A stretch of 64,000 nt of DNA from an uncultured Alistipes sp. (GCF_949296715.1 NZ_CASFQD010000018.1:15992-79991), one strand, 5' to 3'. Counted from the stretch's first letter, positions 43,870-53,245 are shown. Made by a program: numbers and translations. The notes: generated by a model not told the origin, from the sequence alone.

Positions 43870-44970
43870 ATGGCTTTACAATGCGGCATCGTGGGCCTGC
43901 CCAACGTGGGCAAGTCGACGCTTTTCAACTGCCTCTCCAACGCAAAGGCCCAGGCGGCCAACTTTCCCTTCTGCACGATCGAGCCCAACGTGGGCGTCAT
44001 CACCGTGCCCGACCAGCGGCTCATCCGCCTGGCCGAGATCGACAACCCCAAGCGCGTGATCCCCACGACGATCGAGATCGTCGACATCGCAGGACTGGTC
44101 AAGGGCGCCTCGAAGGGCGAGGGGCTGGGCAACAAGTTCCTGGGCAACATCCGCAACACGAACGCCATCATCCACGTGCTGCGCTGCTTCGACAACGGCA
44201 ACATCACGCACGTCGACGGGTCGATCGACCCCGTGCGCGACAAGGAGATCATCGATACGGAGCTGCAGCTCAAGGACCTCGAGACGGTCGAGAACCGTCT
44301 GGCCAAGACGCAGAAGGCGGCCACGTCGGGCGGCGACAAGCAGGCCAGGCGGGCCGTGGAGCTGCTGTTGCAGTACAAGTCCGTGCTGGAGCAGGGGCGC
44401 AGCGCCCGCACGGTGGAGCTCGAGAAGGAGGACCGCAAGCTGGTCGCCGACCTGAACCTGCTGACGGACAAGCCGGTGCTCTACGTCTGCAACGTCGACG
44501 AGCAGAGCGCCGCAACGGGCAACGCCTACACCGAAGCCGTGCGTGCGGCGATCGCCGACGAGAAGGCCGAGATGCTCGTCATCGCGGCGGCCACCGAGGC
44601 CGACATCGCCGAGCTGGAGAGCTACGAGGAGCGGCAGATGTTCCTTGAGGACCTCGGGCTCAAGGAGTCGGGCGTGGCGCGCCTGATCAAGTCGGCCTAC
44701 AGGCTGCTCAACCTCGAGACCTTCTTCACGACCGGTGCCGACGAAACCCGCGCCTGGACCTACGTCCGCGGCATGAAGGCCCCGCAGACGGCCGGCATCA
44801 TCCACACGGACTTCGAACGGGGCTTCATCCGCGCCGAGGTCATCAAGTACGACGACTACGTCACGCTCGGCTCGGAAAAGGCCTGCCGCGACGCCGGCAA
44901 GATCGGCATCGAGGGCAAGGAGTACGTCGTGCAGGACGGCGACATCATGCACTTCCTGTTCAACGTCTGA
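43870..44970 (+). CDS. ychF: Ribosome-associated ATPase YchF (OBG-like)
   Basis: 366 residues. G-domain: P-loop GLPNVGKSTLFNCLS, switch PFCTIEPNVG, G3 VDIAGLVKGASKGEGLGNKF. The G4 position reads NVDE (YVCNVDEQSA), which in this family shifts specificity from GTP to ATP. A coiled-coil insert lies at about 130-190, and a C-terminal TGS domain ends YVVQDGDIMHFLFNV. Binds ribosomes and affects stress responses in other bacteria. Full length. Confidence 0.97.
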   Translation: MALQCGIVGLPNVGKSTLFNCLSNAKAQAANFPFCTIEPNVGVITVPDQRLIRLAEIDNPKRVIPTTIEIVDIAGLVKGASKGEGLGNKFLGNIRNTNAIIHVLRCFDNGNITHVDGSIDPVRDKEIIDTELQLKDLETVENRLAKTQKAATSGGDKQARRAVELLLQYKSVLEQGRSARTVELEKEDRKLVADLNLLTDKPVLYVCNVDEQSAATGNAYTEAVRAAIADEKAEMLVIAAATEADIAELESYEERQMFLEDLGLKESGVARLIKSAYRLLNLETFFTTGADETRAWTYVRGMKAPQTAGIIHTDFERGFIRAEVIKYDDYVTLGSEKACRDAGKIGIEGKEYVVQDGDIMHFLFNV

Positions 44971-45043
44971 CCCCGGGCCGCAGAGGCGGACACACCCCGG
45001 GCAACGGGTAACCAACGGCAACCAACCACCAAAATCCACGGAT

Positions 45044-45772
45044 ATGAAAAACAGCAGGTATCTCATTCTGGGCCTTGCGGCCATCGTCTGCGCCGTCGTG
45101 CTCGGCCGCGCCTACACCTACAAGTTCCGCGCCCAGGACACGATCGTCGTGACGGGGCTCGGCGAGACGGAGTTCACGTCGGACCTGATCGTCTGGTCGG
45201 GGGCCCTCACGGCCGAATCGCAGGACGCCGCGACGGGCTACGCCCGCATCGAGGACAACAAGGAGAAGGTGCGCCGCTACCTCATCGAAAAGGGCGTGCC
45301 CGAGGAGGCCGTCGTCTTCGAATTCGTCAACGTCGAGAAGCTCTACACGCCCGTCTACAACGCCAACGGCAACTGGGCCGGGCAGCGCTTCACGGGCTAC
45401 GGGCTGCGGCAGCGCTTCACCGTGGAGTCGCGCGACGTGGAGACCGTCGAGCGCGTCTCGCGCGAGATCTCGTCGCTCATCGCACAGGGGGTCTCGATCG
45501 AGGCCTACGCCCCGGACTACTACTACACGCAGCTCGATGACGTGAAGATGGGACTCATCGAGACCGCCTCGGCCGATGCCCGCATGCGGGCCGAGAAGAT
45601 CGCCGCGAACGCCGGGACGAAGATCGGCCGCGTGGCGTCGGCACGTATGGGGGTCTTCCAGATCACGGGCGCCAACACCAACGAGGAGTTCTCGGCCGGC
45701 GGGTCGTTCAACACTTCGTCGCGCCAGAAGAAGGCCCGCATCACCATGCGCATCGAGTACCGGGTCAAATAA
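45044..45772 (+). CDS. SIMPL-domain (DUF541) exported or membrane-anchored protein
   Basis: 242 residues with one N-terminal hydrophobic segment (about 5-22), either an uncleaved signal anchor or a signal peptide. The remainder is a SIMPL/DUF541 domain: VTGLGETEFTSDLIVWSGAL, then ATGYARIEDNKEKVRRYL, SARMGVFQI, and a C-terminal strand ITMRIEYRVK. The family is found in bacterial envelopes and in a eukaryotic signalling protein; its bacterial role is poorly defined. It lies 73 bp after ychF and may be co-transcribed. Confidence 0.88.
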   Translation: MKNSRYLILGLAAIVCAVVLGRAYTYKFRAQDTIVVTGLGETEFTSDLIVWSGALTAESQDAATGYARIEDNKEKVRRYLIEKGVPEEAVVFEFVNVEKLYTPVYNANGNWAGQRFTGYGLRQRFTVESRDVETVERVSREISSLIAQGVSIEAYAPDYYYTQLDDVKMGLIETASADARMRAEKIAANAGTKIGRVASARMGVFQITGANTNEEFSAGGSFNTSSRQKKARITMRIEYRVK

Positions 45773-45825
45773 CCGCACGGCCCCGCCGGAAGGTCCGGCC
45801 CCGAGGTCCGGTGAAGACCGGAACG

Positions 45826-45920
45826 CCCGGCAGGGACCGAACCACCCGACAAAAACCAAACAGCCCGGCAGGGACCCGACAACCCGGCAAAAACCGAACC
45901 GCCCGGCAGAAACCCGACAG
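45826..45920 (+). repeat. Five tandem 19-bp repeats in the SIMPL-gltX gap
   Basis: Units start at 45826, 45845, 45864, 45883 and 45902, exactly 19 bp each, with consensus CCCGGCARRRACCSRACMR. A sixth, decayed copy starts at 45921. There are no spacers. The array ends about 105 bp before the gltX ATG. A and C dominate the plus strand. Confidence 0.85.
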
Positions 45921-46025
45921 TCCGGCGACACGGGCGGCAGAAATAGCCCTGGCAGTAGAAAAACCCCGGGCGGCAGAAAGAGCCCCGAGCAACAGAAAAA
46001 GAAAATTCAATATTCAAAACACGAT

Positions 46026-47567
46026 ATGGAAAGACCTGTTCGGGTGCGCTTCGCACCCAGCCCCACCGGACCGCTGCACATCGGCGGCGTCCGCACGGCA
46101 CTCTACAACTACCTCTTCGCCCGCCAGCACAAGGGCACGATGATCCTCCGCATCGAGGATACCGATTCGCAGCGCTTCGTGCCGGGCGCCGAGGAGTATA
46201 TCATGCAGTCGCTCAAATGGTGCGGCATCGAGATCGACGAAGGCGTCGGTGTCGGCGGCCCCCACGCCCCCTACCGCCAGAGCGAGCGGCGCGAAATCTA
46301 CCTCAAATATGCCCTGCAGCTCGTCGAGGCGGGCTGGGCCTACTACGCCTTCGACACGGCCGGGGAGCTCGATGCCCTGCGCCATGAGGCCGAGGCGCGC
46401 GGCGAGGCCTTCGCCTACAACTACACGGTGCGCGGGCGGCTGGCCACGTCGCTGGCCCTGCCGGCCGAGGAGGTGCGCGCACGCATCGACCGCGGCGACC
46501 AGTGGGTCATCCGCTTCAAGATGCCCGAGAACGAGGTGGTGGCAATGGACGACCTGATCCGCGGCCACGTCGAGGTCAACACCTCGACGCTCGACGACAA
46601 GGTGCTCTACAAGTCGGCCGACGCGCTGCCCACATACCACCTCGCCAACATCGTCGACGACCACCTGATGGAGGTCTCGCACGTCATCCGCGGCGAGGAG
46701 TGGCTGCCGTCGCTGCCGCTGCACTACCTGCTCTACAAGGCCTTCGGCTGGGAGGATTCGCAGCCCGCATTCGCCCACCTGCCCCTGCTGCTGAAGCCCA
46801 CGGGCGGCGGCAAGCTCTCGAAGCGCGACGGCGACAAGATGGGCTTCCCGGTCTTCCCGCTCTTCTGGAAGAGCCCGGCGACGGGCGAGACGGCCCGCGG
46901 CTACCGCGAGGACGGCTACTTCCCCGAGGCATTCATCAACATGCTGGCGCTGCTGGGCTGGAACCCCGGCACGGAGCAGGAGCTCTTCACGATGCAGGAG
47001 CTCATCGACCACTTCTCGCTCGAGCGCGTCTCGAAATCGGGCGCGCGCTTCCAGCCCGACAAGGCCCGCTGGTTCAACGCCCAGTACATGCACCGCAAGA
47101 CGGACGCCGAGCTGGCCGCCGTCTACCAGCCGATCCTGCGCGAGCACGGCATCGAGGTGCCGGACGAGGTGGCCGGACGCGCCGCAGGCATCATGAAGGA
47201 GCGCGCACAGCTCGTCACCGACCTCTGGGACCTGACGTCGTTCTTCTTTGTCGCCCCGACCGAGTACGAGGAGAAGCAGGCGCGCAAATACTGGAAGGGG
47301 CAGAACCCCGCCATCCTGCGCGAGCTGCGCTCCGTGCTGGAGGGGATCGACGACTTCTCGCTCGAGAACACCGAGCGCATCGTCCACGCCTGGATCGAGG
47401 AGAAGGGCTACGGCATGGGGCAGGTGATGAACACGCTGCGCCTGGCGCTCGTGGGCGCCGGCAAGGGCCCGGGCATGTACGACGTGACGGCATTCATCGG
47501 CAAGGAGGAGACGCTGCGCCGCATCGACAACCTGCTCGCAAACCTCAAACCCGCGGATGCGGAGTAG
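46026..47567 (+). CDS. gltX: Glutamyl-tRNA synthetase
   Basis: A 513-residue class I synthetase. It starts MERPVRVRFAPSPTGPLHIG (HIGH-type motif HIGG), has MILRIEDTDSQR, and KLSKRDGDKMGFPV as KMSKS motif. The C-terminal anticodon-binding helical domain ends NLLANLKPADAE. The frame is open upstream through the 19-bp repeats, but nothing there resembles a synthetase. The ATG at 46026 puts the conserved start at residue 1. With glnS present, it need charge only tRNA-Glu. Confidence 0.97.
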   Translation: MERPVRVRFAPSPTGPLHIGGVRTALYNYLFARQHKGTMILRIEDTDSQRFVPGAEEYIMQSLKWCGIEIDEGVGVGGPHAPYRQSERREIYLKYALQLVEAGWAYYAFDTAGELDALRHEAEARGEAFAYNYTVRGRLATSLALPAEEVRARIDRGDQWVIRFKMPENEVVAMDDLIRGHVEVNTSTLDDKVLYKSADALPTYHLANIVDDHLMEVSHVIRGEEWLPSLPLHYLLYKAFGWEDSQPAFAHLPLLLKPTGGGKLSKRDGDKMGFPVFPLFWKSPATGETARGYREDGYFPEAFINMLALLGWNPGTEQELFTMQELIDHFSLERVSKSGARFQPDKARWFNAQYMHRKTDAELAAVYQPILREHGIEVPDEVAGRAAGIMKERAQLVTDLWDLTSFFFVAPTEYEEKQARKYWKGQNPAILRELRSVLEGIDDFSLENTERIVHAWIEEKGYGMGQVMNTLRLALVGAGKGPGMYDVTAFIGKEETLRRIDNLLANLKPADAE

Positions 47568-47568
47568 C

Positions 47569-48624
47569 ATGGTAACGATCGAACAGCATGTCTGGGGCAT
47601 GACCCCGGAGGGCGAGGCAATCATCCTCTACACGCTGACCAACGGGCAGGGGGCGCAGCTGCGCCTCTCGAACTTCGGCGCCGCGATCGTCTCCCTCACG
47701 ATGCCCGACCGCGAGGGCCGCATGGCCGACGTGGTGCTGGGCTACAAGCATCCCGAGGGCTACTTCTACGACGGGGCCGCCGCGGGCAAGAGCGTGGGCC
47801 GCTGCGCCAACCGCATTGCGGAGGGGCGCATGACGATCGACGGCGAGACCTATGCGCTGGAGATCAACAACGGCCGCAACCACCTGCACGGCGGGACGAA
47901 GAACTTTGCCAACCGCGTCTGGGAGAGCCGCGTGGAGACCAACCGCGTGGTGATGTCGCTCCTCTCGGAGGACGGCGACCAGGGCTACCCGGGTGAGCTG
48001 AACGTCGAGGCGGTCTTCGACTTCGACGACGACAACGCCGTGGAGATCACCTACCTGGCCCGGACCGACCGGACGACGGTCGTGAACCTCACGAACCACG
48101 TCTACTTCAACCTCGCGGGCGAGGCGAGCGGTTCGGTGCTCGACCACGAGCTGCGCCTGAACGCCTCGCAGGCCCTCGAGATGAACCAGTGGCAGATTCC
48201 CACGGGCCGGCGGCTCGACGTGGCCGGCACGCCGCAGGACTTCCGAGAGTTCCGCACGTTCCGCCCGGGCATCGACGCGGAGTTCAACCACATCCGCGAC
48301 TTCAAGGGCTACGACCATCCGTTCGTCATCGACGGCTGGCAGCCCGACATTCTGGGCGAGGTGGGCACGCTGCGCGACCCGCAGTCGGGCCGCAAGGTCG
48401 ACATCCTCTCCTCGCAGCCGAGTGTGATGGTCTACACGGGCAACTGGCTTGCGGGCGGATGCCCCGAGACGAAGTCGGGCGGCCGCTACGCCGACTACGC
48501 CGGCGTGGCCATCGAGTGCCAGAACTTCCCCGACGCGGTGAACCACCCCGATTTCCCGTCGCCGCTGCTCCGCCCGGGCGAGCTCTACTGCCAGAAAATC
48601 GTCTTCCGCTTCGGCGTCTGCTGA
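47569..48624 (+). CDS. galM: Aldose 1-epimerase (mutarotase)
   Basis: A 351-residue galactose-mutarotase-fold enzyme that interconverts alpha and beta sugar anomers. Marks: RLSNFGAAIVSLTMPDREGR, the substrate-binding His in NGRNHLHGGTKNF, catalytic His in VVNLTNHVYFNLAG, and catalytic Glu in VAIECQNFPDAVNHPDFP. No signal peptide, so cytoplasmic. The start at 47569 lies 1 bp after the gltX stop; an ATG at 47557 would overlap gltX by 11 bp. Followed by a good terminator. Confidence 0.95.
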   Translation: MVTIEQHVWGMTPEGEAIILYTLTNGQGAQLRLSNFGAAIVSLTMPDREGRMADVVLGYKHPEGYFYDGAAAGKSVGRCANRIAEGRMTIDGETYALEINNGRNHLHGGTKNFANRVWESRVETNRVVMSLLSEDGDQGYPGELNVEAVFDFDDDNAVEITYLARTDRTTVVNLTNHVYFNLAGEASGSVLDHELRLNASQALEMNQWQIPTGRRLDVAGTPQDFREFRTFRPGIDAEFNHIRDFKGYDHPFVIDGWQPDILGEVGTLRDPQSGRKVDILSSQPSVMVYTGNWLAGGCPETKSGGRYADYAGVAIECQNFPDAVNHPDFPSPLLRPGELYCQKIVFRFGVC

Positions 48625-48652
48625 CACCGGAAGAAGAAAAACAACCCTACGT

Positions 48653-48692
48653 ATGCGGGGCCGGAATCAGTGTTCCGGTCCCGCATGTTTTA
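48653..48692 (+). terminator. Terminator of the gltX-galM unit
   Basis: 14-bp stem ATGCGGGGCCGGAA / TTCCGGTCCCGCAT (one wobble), 6-nt loop, then GTTTTA, 28 bp after the galM stop. Confidence 0.85.
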
Positions 48693-48730
48693 TCCGGCTC
48701 TGCTGCGTTGTGGCCACGGCGGACCGGCGG

Positions 48731-49114
48731 TCATTCGGGCAGTCCGTGGGCGGAGATGTATGCGAGGATCTCCTCGCGGCGCGCCCGGGGCGTGACGTTC
48801 TGCCGGACAACCAGCAGGTACGAGCGGCGTATCTGCTCGCGGATGAAGGCGTCGGGCAGGTCGGAGGCCGTCGGCACGGCATTCCAGTGGCGCTTGTTGA
48901 AGTGGGGCGCCGTCGTGATCTCGGGATGGCGCTCGCGCAGCAGCAGCGCCTCGTCGGGATCGCACTTCACGGCGACCCAGCCGAATTCGACCATGTCGGC
49001 GCAGGCATACATCCTGCCGCCGATCTTGTAGACCAGCGTCGTCTCGTCGAAGGGCGTACACTCCTCGGTCAGGGGCAGCGACAGGCAGTAGTCACGGAAC
49101 GTCAGCACATCCAT
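48731..49114 (-). CDS. MmcQ/YjbR-family protein
   Basis: 127 residues with the family pattern: MDVLTFRDYCLSLP, KIGGRMYACADMVEFGWVAV, VKCDPDEALLLRERHPEI, PHFNKRHWNAV, and an amphipathic C-terminal helix (IREQIRRSYLLVVR). It adopts the double-wing fold proposed to bind DNA; targets are unknown. The start at 49114 is preferred, with TATCTTTA 18 bp upstream. Convergent with galM. Confidence 0.88.
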   Translation of the reverse strand: MDVLTFRDYCLSLPLTEECTPFDETTLVYKIGGRMYACADMVEFGWVAVKCDPDEALLLRERHPEITTAPHFNKRHWNAVPTASDLPDAFIREQIRRSYLLVVRQNVTPRARREEILAYISAHGLPE

Positions 49115-49132
49115 ACGGAATCTGTTTTTGCG

Positions 49133-49140
49133 TAAAGATA
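49133..49140 (-). promoter_or_regulatory. Promoter-like element TATCTTTA for the MmcQ/YjbR gene
   Basis: One mismatch to TATCTTTG on the minus strand, 18 bp before the chosen start. Confidence 0.4.
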
Positions 49141-49311
49141 GCCATTTTTCCGTTACATCCCGCCGCAGCACGGCATTTCGGCAACCGCCTGCCGCCGCAA
49201 GCGGCCGTCATCGACCCCTCATCGGCCTGTCACGGCCCAACCGCTGCGGCCCGTCACGTTGGTACGGCATTTGCAACGAGGAGAGCAGGTAAAACCAAAA
49301 ATCAGCAAAAC

Positions 49312-49884
49312 ATGAAAAAATTTCTCCTCATCGTCCCCGTGCTGGCGCTCTTCGCCGCGGCATTCGTCGGCTGCACACAGCAGCAAAAGTGGAACCACGA
49401 ACAGCGCAAGGCCATGCGCGAAGCGCTGCGCGACTACCGGAAGATGGTCTATCTCGAAGACCTGACCGACCCTGAATTCGTGCTCTTCACCGACGAGGTG
49501 GCCAACACGCTCGAAGGCAGCTACCCCGTCTACACGACCTTCATCGAGATGGAGGGCGTGAACGACACGGTCGACATGGTCGTCGTGACGACGATCGTCG
49601 AAGAGCTCGACGCCGACGCCCGCAACATGCGCCACATCTTCCCCTACGACTACCTCGTGGCCGAGGGGGTTCTGCCCGAAGGGCTCGACCTCGGGCAGCA
49701 GCACGCCTTCTACAACTGCCTGGCGGGCAAGGTCAACGACACCTACGCCTCGACCATGCAGTTCTTCAACGCCATCCTGGCCGACACGACCGACCTCTCG
49801 CAACTCCGCCAGCTGGAGACCCAGTGCGCCAACGACCTCTTCGGATGGGTCGTAACGGAGGTCGACATCATCGAGGAGGACTGA
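49312..49884 (+). CDS. Small acidic lipoprotein, function unknown
   Basis: 190 residues with lipobox FVGC (Cys21), then QQQKWNHEQRKAMREALRDY, a charged helix. The rest is acidic (ending EVDIIEED) with two cysteines (CLAGK, TQCAND). I recognise no family. Monocistronic, with a strong terminator; no clear TAnnTTTG upstream. Confidence 0.7.
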   Translation: MKKFLLIVPVLALFAAAFVGCTQQQKWNHEQRKAMREALRDYRKMVYLEDLTDPEFVLFTDEVANTLEGSYPVYTTFIEMEGVNDTVDMVVVTTIVEELDADARNMRHIFPYDYLVAEGVLPEGLDLGQQHAFYNCLAGKVNDTYASTMQFFNAILADTTDLSQLRQLETQCANDLFGWVVTEVDIIEED

Positions 49885-49912
49885 TCCGCGCCTCTTCCCG
49901 CCATAAAGACAA

Positions 49913-49950
49913 GCGGGGGTGCCGTCCATTTGACGGCACCTCCGCATTTT
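49913..49950 (+). terminator. Terminator of the small lipoprotein gene
   Basis: 14-bp stem (49913-49926 with 49932-49945; one wobble or mismatch), 5-nt loop, then ATTTT. It may also serve uxuA from the other side. Confidence 0.8.
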
Positions 49951-49964
49951 GCGTATGCACCGGA

Positions 49965-51143
49965 TCACTTGTCGGCAAAGAGCGACCGGGCGATGCCCAG
50001 CTCCAGGCCGCGCAACTCGGCCAGGCCGCGCAGACGGCCCAGGCACGAATAGCCGGGGTTGGTGCGCTTCTTCAGGTCGTCGATCATCTGGTGCCCGTGG
50101 TCCGGCCGCATCGGAATCGAGACCTTACGCCGCTGCTGCACCTCCAGAAAGGCCTTCATCACCTCGTACATCGGCACATCGCCCTCGAGGTGGTTCGCCT
50201 CGTAGAAGTTGCCCTCGGCATCGCGCTGCGTGGAGCGCAGGTGTACGAAATTGACGCGGTCGCCCCAGCGGCGCATCATCCCCGACAGGTCGTTCGCCGC
50301 CGAGACGCCGAGCGAACCCGTGCAGAGGCACAGTCCGTTTGAGGGGTTGGGCACGGCCTCGACCAGCCGCCGGAAATCCTCCTCGGTGGACATGATGCGC
50401 GGCAGGCCGAGGATCGGATAGGGCGGATCGTCGGGATGGATCGCCAGCACGGCACCGACCTCGTCAGCCACGGGGGCGATCTCGCGCAGGAAGGCGATCA
50501 GGTTGCCGCGCAGCGTCTCGGCATCGACGTCGCGGTAGCGGTCCAGTTCGTGCTGGAACTGCTCGAGCGTGAAGCTCTCCTCCGAGCCGGGCAGCCCGGC
50601 GATCATGTTGCGCGTGATGAGCTCCTTCTCGGCGTCGTCCATCCGCTCATAGCGGGCGCGCGCCACGGCCTGCTCCGCCTCGGTGTACTCGCGCCCGGCG
50701 CTGGGGCGCTTCAGGATGTAGAGGTCGAAGGCCATGAAGGCCGCCCGCTCGAAGCGCAGAGCCCGCGAGCCGTCGGGCAGCTCGTAGGCGAGGTTCGTGC
50801 GCGTCCAGTCCAGCACCGGCATGAAGTTGTAGGTGATGACGCGGATGCCGCATGCCGCGAGGTTGCGGATCGACTGCTTGTAGTTCTCGATATAGCGCCG
50901 GAAGTCGCCCGTGCGGGTCTTCATGTGCTCATGCACGGGGACACTCTCGACGACCGACCAGACGAGGCCCGCATCGGCGACCGTCTGCTGCCGGCGGCGG
51001 ATCTCCTCGATGCTCCACACCTCACCGTTGGGAATGTGGTGCAGCGCCGTCACGATGTCCGTGGCGCCGGCCTGCCGGATGTCCTCCAGCGTGACGGGGT
51101 CGTTGGGTCCGTACCACCGCCAGGATTGCTTGCAAAGATACAT
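49965..51143 (-). CDS. uxuA: Mannonate dehydratase
   Basis: A 392-residue TIM-barrel enzyme that dehydrates D-mannonate to 2-keto-3-deoxygluconate. It has RWYGPNDPVTLEDIRQAGAT, VESVPVHEHMKTRTG, LAIHPDDPPYPILGLPRI, LCLCTGSLGV, VNFVHLRSTQRD and MRPDHGHQMIDDL. The His and Asp residues that bind the metal in the UxuA family are in place. Downstream of a fructuronate-reductase-like SDR and a LacI regulator, it completes part of the hexuronate (glucuronate/fructuronate) pathway. Confidence 0.96.
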   Translation of the reverse strand: MYLCKQSWRWYGPNDPVTLEDIRQAGATDIVTALHHIPNGEVWSIEEIRRRQQTVADAGLVWSVVESVPVHEHMKTRTGDFRRYIENYKQSIRNLAACGIRVITYNFMPVLDWTRTNLAYELPDGSRALRFERAAFMAFDLYILKRPSAGREYTEAEQAVARARYERMDDAEKELITRNMIAGLPGSEESFTLEQFQHELDRYRDVDAETLRGNLIAFLREIAPVADEVGAVLAIHPDDPPYPILGLPRIMSTEEDFRRLVEAVPNPSNGLCLCTGSLGVSAANDLSGMMRRWGDRVNFVHLRSTQRDAEGNFYEANHLEGDVPMYEVMKAFLEVQQRRKVSIPMRPDHGHQMIDDLKKRTNPGYSCLGRLRGLAELRGLELGIARSLFADK

Positions 51144-51155
51144 GGTCCGTGCGTT

Positions 51156-51968
51156 TTAGATGGAGAAGGCGTCGAAACCGCCGTCGACGACGGCCAGCGC
51201 CCCCGTCACGAACGACGAGGCGTCGCTGATCAGGTAGTGGATCGTACCGAGCAGCTCCTCGGGCTCGGCGAAGCGGCCCGCGGGCGTGTGGGCGATGATC
51301 GTCCGCGCACGGTCCGTGTAGGAGCCGTCGGGATTGGTCAGCAGCGCCCGGTTCTGGTTCGTGAGCAGGAAGCCCGGGACGATGGCGTTCACGCGCATCT
51401 CGGGGCTGAACTTCATGGCCAGTTCGGCGGCCATGTACTTCGTGTAGTTGCCGATGGCGGCCTTCGCGGCGCCGTAGCCCACCACGCGGGTCAGCGGACG
51501 CAGCGCCGACTCGGAGCAGAAGTTGACGATCACACCCTTCCTGCGGGCCGTCATGGCCTCGCCGAAGACGGTCGTCGGCAGCACCGTACCGAAGAGGTTG
51601 AGATCGACGACACGCCGGAAGGCGTCGATCTCCAGATCGAGAAACGTCTTGTCGGGGGCGATCGTCGCGCCGCCCATGTTGCCGCCCGCGGCATTGAGCA
51701 GCACGTCGATGTGGCCCCAGTCGCGCAGGATCGTCTCGCGGTTCGAGACGAGCACGTCGCGGTTGAGCACGTCGGTCACGAGGAACATCGCCTCGCCGCC
51801 CGCTTCGCGGATCGAAGCCACAAGCTCCTCGCCCGCCTTTTCATCGCGGTCCAAGATGACCACGCGCGCGCCCTGTTCTGCCAGATAGCGGCAGATCGAA
51901 CGCCCCAGAATGCCGGCGCCGCCCGTTACGACGACAACCCGGTCCCGAATGTCAAACAGATTTTTCAT
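51156..51968 (-). CDS. SDR-family oxidoreductase, probable D-mannonate oxidoreductase (fructuronate reductase)
   Basis: 270 residues. Rossmann motif VVVTGGAGILGRSICRYL, NAG motif in LLNAAGGNMGG, Ser in NFCSESAL, catalytic YxxxK in YGAAKAAIGNYTKYM, and a C-terminal GxxxVDGG (VTGALAVVDGGFDAFSI). The short-chain form, not the long-chain UxuB of E. coli. It starts 2 bp after the LacI regulator stop and 12 bp before uxuA, so D-fructuronate to D-mannonate is the likely reaction; exact substrate is inferred from context. Confidence 0.85.
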   Translation of the reverse strand: MKNLFDIRDRVVVVTGGAGILGRSICRYLAEQGARVVILDRDEKAGEELVASIREAGGEAMFLVTDVLNRDVLVSNRETILRDWGHIDVLLNAAGGNMGGATIAPDKTFLDLEIDAFRRVVDLNLFGTVLPTTVFGEAMTARRKGVIVNFCSESALRPLTRVVGYGAAKAAIGNYTKYMAAELAMKFSPEMRVNAIVPGFLLTNQNRALLTNPDGSYTDRARTIIAHTPAGRFAEPEELLGTIHYLISDASSFVTGALAVVDGGFDAFSI

Positions 51969-51970
51969 GG

Positions 51971-53050
51971 TTAATATATGTTGGTTCTGTAATAGCCGAT
52001 GTTCTCCCTGAGCAGGATGTCGATGGGCATGTTGTTGACCTGCTCGACCCGCGAGACGCCCGTGAGGTGCTCGTACAAGGCCCGCACGGCATAGTAGCCC
52101 TGCGCCTCGGGACGCTGGGCGATCAGCGCCGTGACGACGCCCCGGCGCAGCATCTCCTCGTTGCGCGGGATGACGTCGTAGCCCACCAGCCGCACGTCGC
52201 ACCGCCCGCTCGCCGCGAGGTAGCCGCCCAGCAGGTGGCACGTCGAATTGAAGGTCACGGCCCCGGCGATGCGGGGATTCTCCCCGAACAGCGCATCGAG
52301 CTGCTGGCGGTTGTACTCCTCGTCGCGGATGCGCAGCCGCACATCAAGCAGCCGCCCCCGGAATCCCGCCGCGGCGAGGTAGTCGCGGAAGCCCCGCTCG
52401 CGGTAGCGGCACTGGTTCGAGCCGCCGTCGCCCGCATGCACGACGCTGCCCACGACGATGTCGGCATCCGCGGGGATGCGGTCGGTCAGCAGCCGCGCCG
52501 CCACGGCCCCCGCGTCCGACGACGCGGTGCCGAAATAGGCCAACCGGTTGCACTCGGGGATATCCGAGTCGACGAAGACATAGGGAATGCCGCGTGCGTC
52601 GAGCTCGCGCGTCAGGGGCACGACCTGCTCCGCGAAGAGCGTGGCGATCACCACGCCGTCGACCGCTTCGGTGCGGAGCGTGGCGACAACCTCGCCGAAC
52701 GAAGCCCTGTCGTACTGGTCGAAGCGGCATTCGCGCAGCTCGAAGTTGTAGCGGGCGGCCTCGGCGGCGGCCCGCTGCACCCCCTGCTCGACATCGGCCC
52801 AGTAGTCGCCCTCCGAGAATTCGGGGATGACGACCCAGAGCGTCTGCCGCCGGCCCGATGCCAGCGAACGCGCAAGCAGGTTGGGCCGGTAGTCGACCTC
52901 GCGGAGCACCTCGTTGATGCGGGCGAGGTTCGCGGCCGAGACCTTGCCGCGGTTGTGAATCACGCGGTCGACCGTCGCCACGGAGACCCCCGCCATGCGG
53001 GCGATGTCCACGATGCGGATGTTGGAAGGGATATGCGGTTTGTCGTCCAT
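51971..53050 (-). CDS. LacI-family transcriptional regulator of the mannonate operon
   Basis: 359 residues. N-terminal HTH (about 12-34, IVDIARMAGVSVATVDRVIH) with hinge helix NLLARSLASGR. The periplasmic-binding-like sensor has VEQGVQRAAAEA, GVVIATLFAEQVVPL, SDAGAVAARLL and GAVTFNSTCHLLGG. It has the DNA-binding and effector domains of LacI-type repressors and is encoded first in the operon it probably controls. The start follows an AT-rich leader; a longer frame to 53290 runs through the promoter and palindrome. Confidence 0.92.
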   Translation of the reverse strand: MDDKPHIPSNIRIVDIARMAGVSVATVDRVIHNRGKVSAANLARINEVLREVDYRPNLLARSLASGRRQTLWVVIPEFSEGDYWADVEQGVQRAAAEAARYNFELRECRFDQYDRASFGEVVATLRTEAVDGVVIATLFAEQVVPLTRELDARGIPYVFVDSDIPECNRLAYFGTASSDAGAVAARLLTDRIPADADIVVGSVVHAGDGGSNQCRYRERGFRDYLAAAGFRGRLLDVRLRIRDEEYNRQQLDALFGENPRIAGAVTFNSTCHLLGGYLAASGRCDVRLVGYDVIPRNEEMLRRGVVTALIAQRPEAQGYYAVRALYEHLTGVSRVEQVNNMPIDILLRENIGYYRTNIY

Positions 53051-53245
53051 CGTACAGTCGGGTTTTGCCGAATACGTCCGTGTTGCTGTCCGCCGGCGCC
53101 GCGTGCCTGGCGTTTCGACGCCCGCACGGAAACCGGCCCATACCGGGGAGCGCCGGATCGGCCCGACCCTACCCCGCCGCATCCTGAAGACGGGAGCCGA
53201 CCCGCCTTTGTCGAAGCCCGGCCTTCGATCTCCGAATGCGCACTG

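Noticed and set aside
45826..45920. CRISPR array
   Set aside because: Repeats are contiguous with no spacers and no cas genes are nearby.
45576..46025. In-frame extension of gltX through the 19-bp repeats
   Set aside because: It overlaps the SIMPL gene, has no synthetase homology, and the conserved GltX start is at 46026.
49219..50046. Minus-strand open frame covering the small lipoprotein gene
   Set aside because: Antisense mirror. The plus-strand gene has a lipoprotein signal and terminator.
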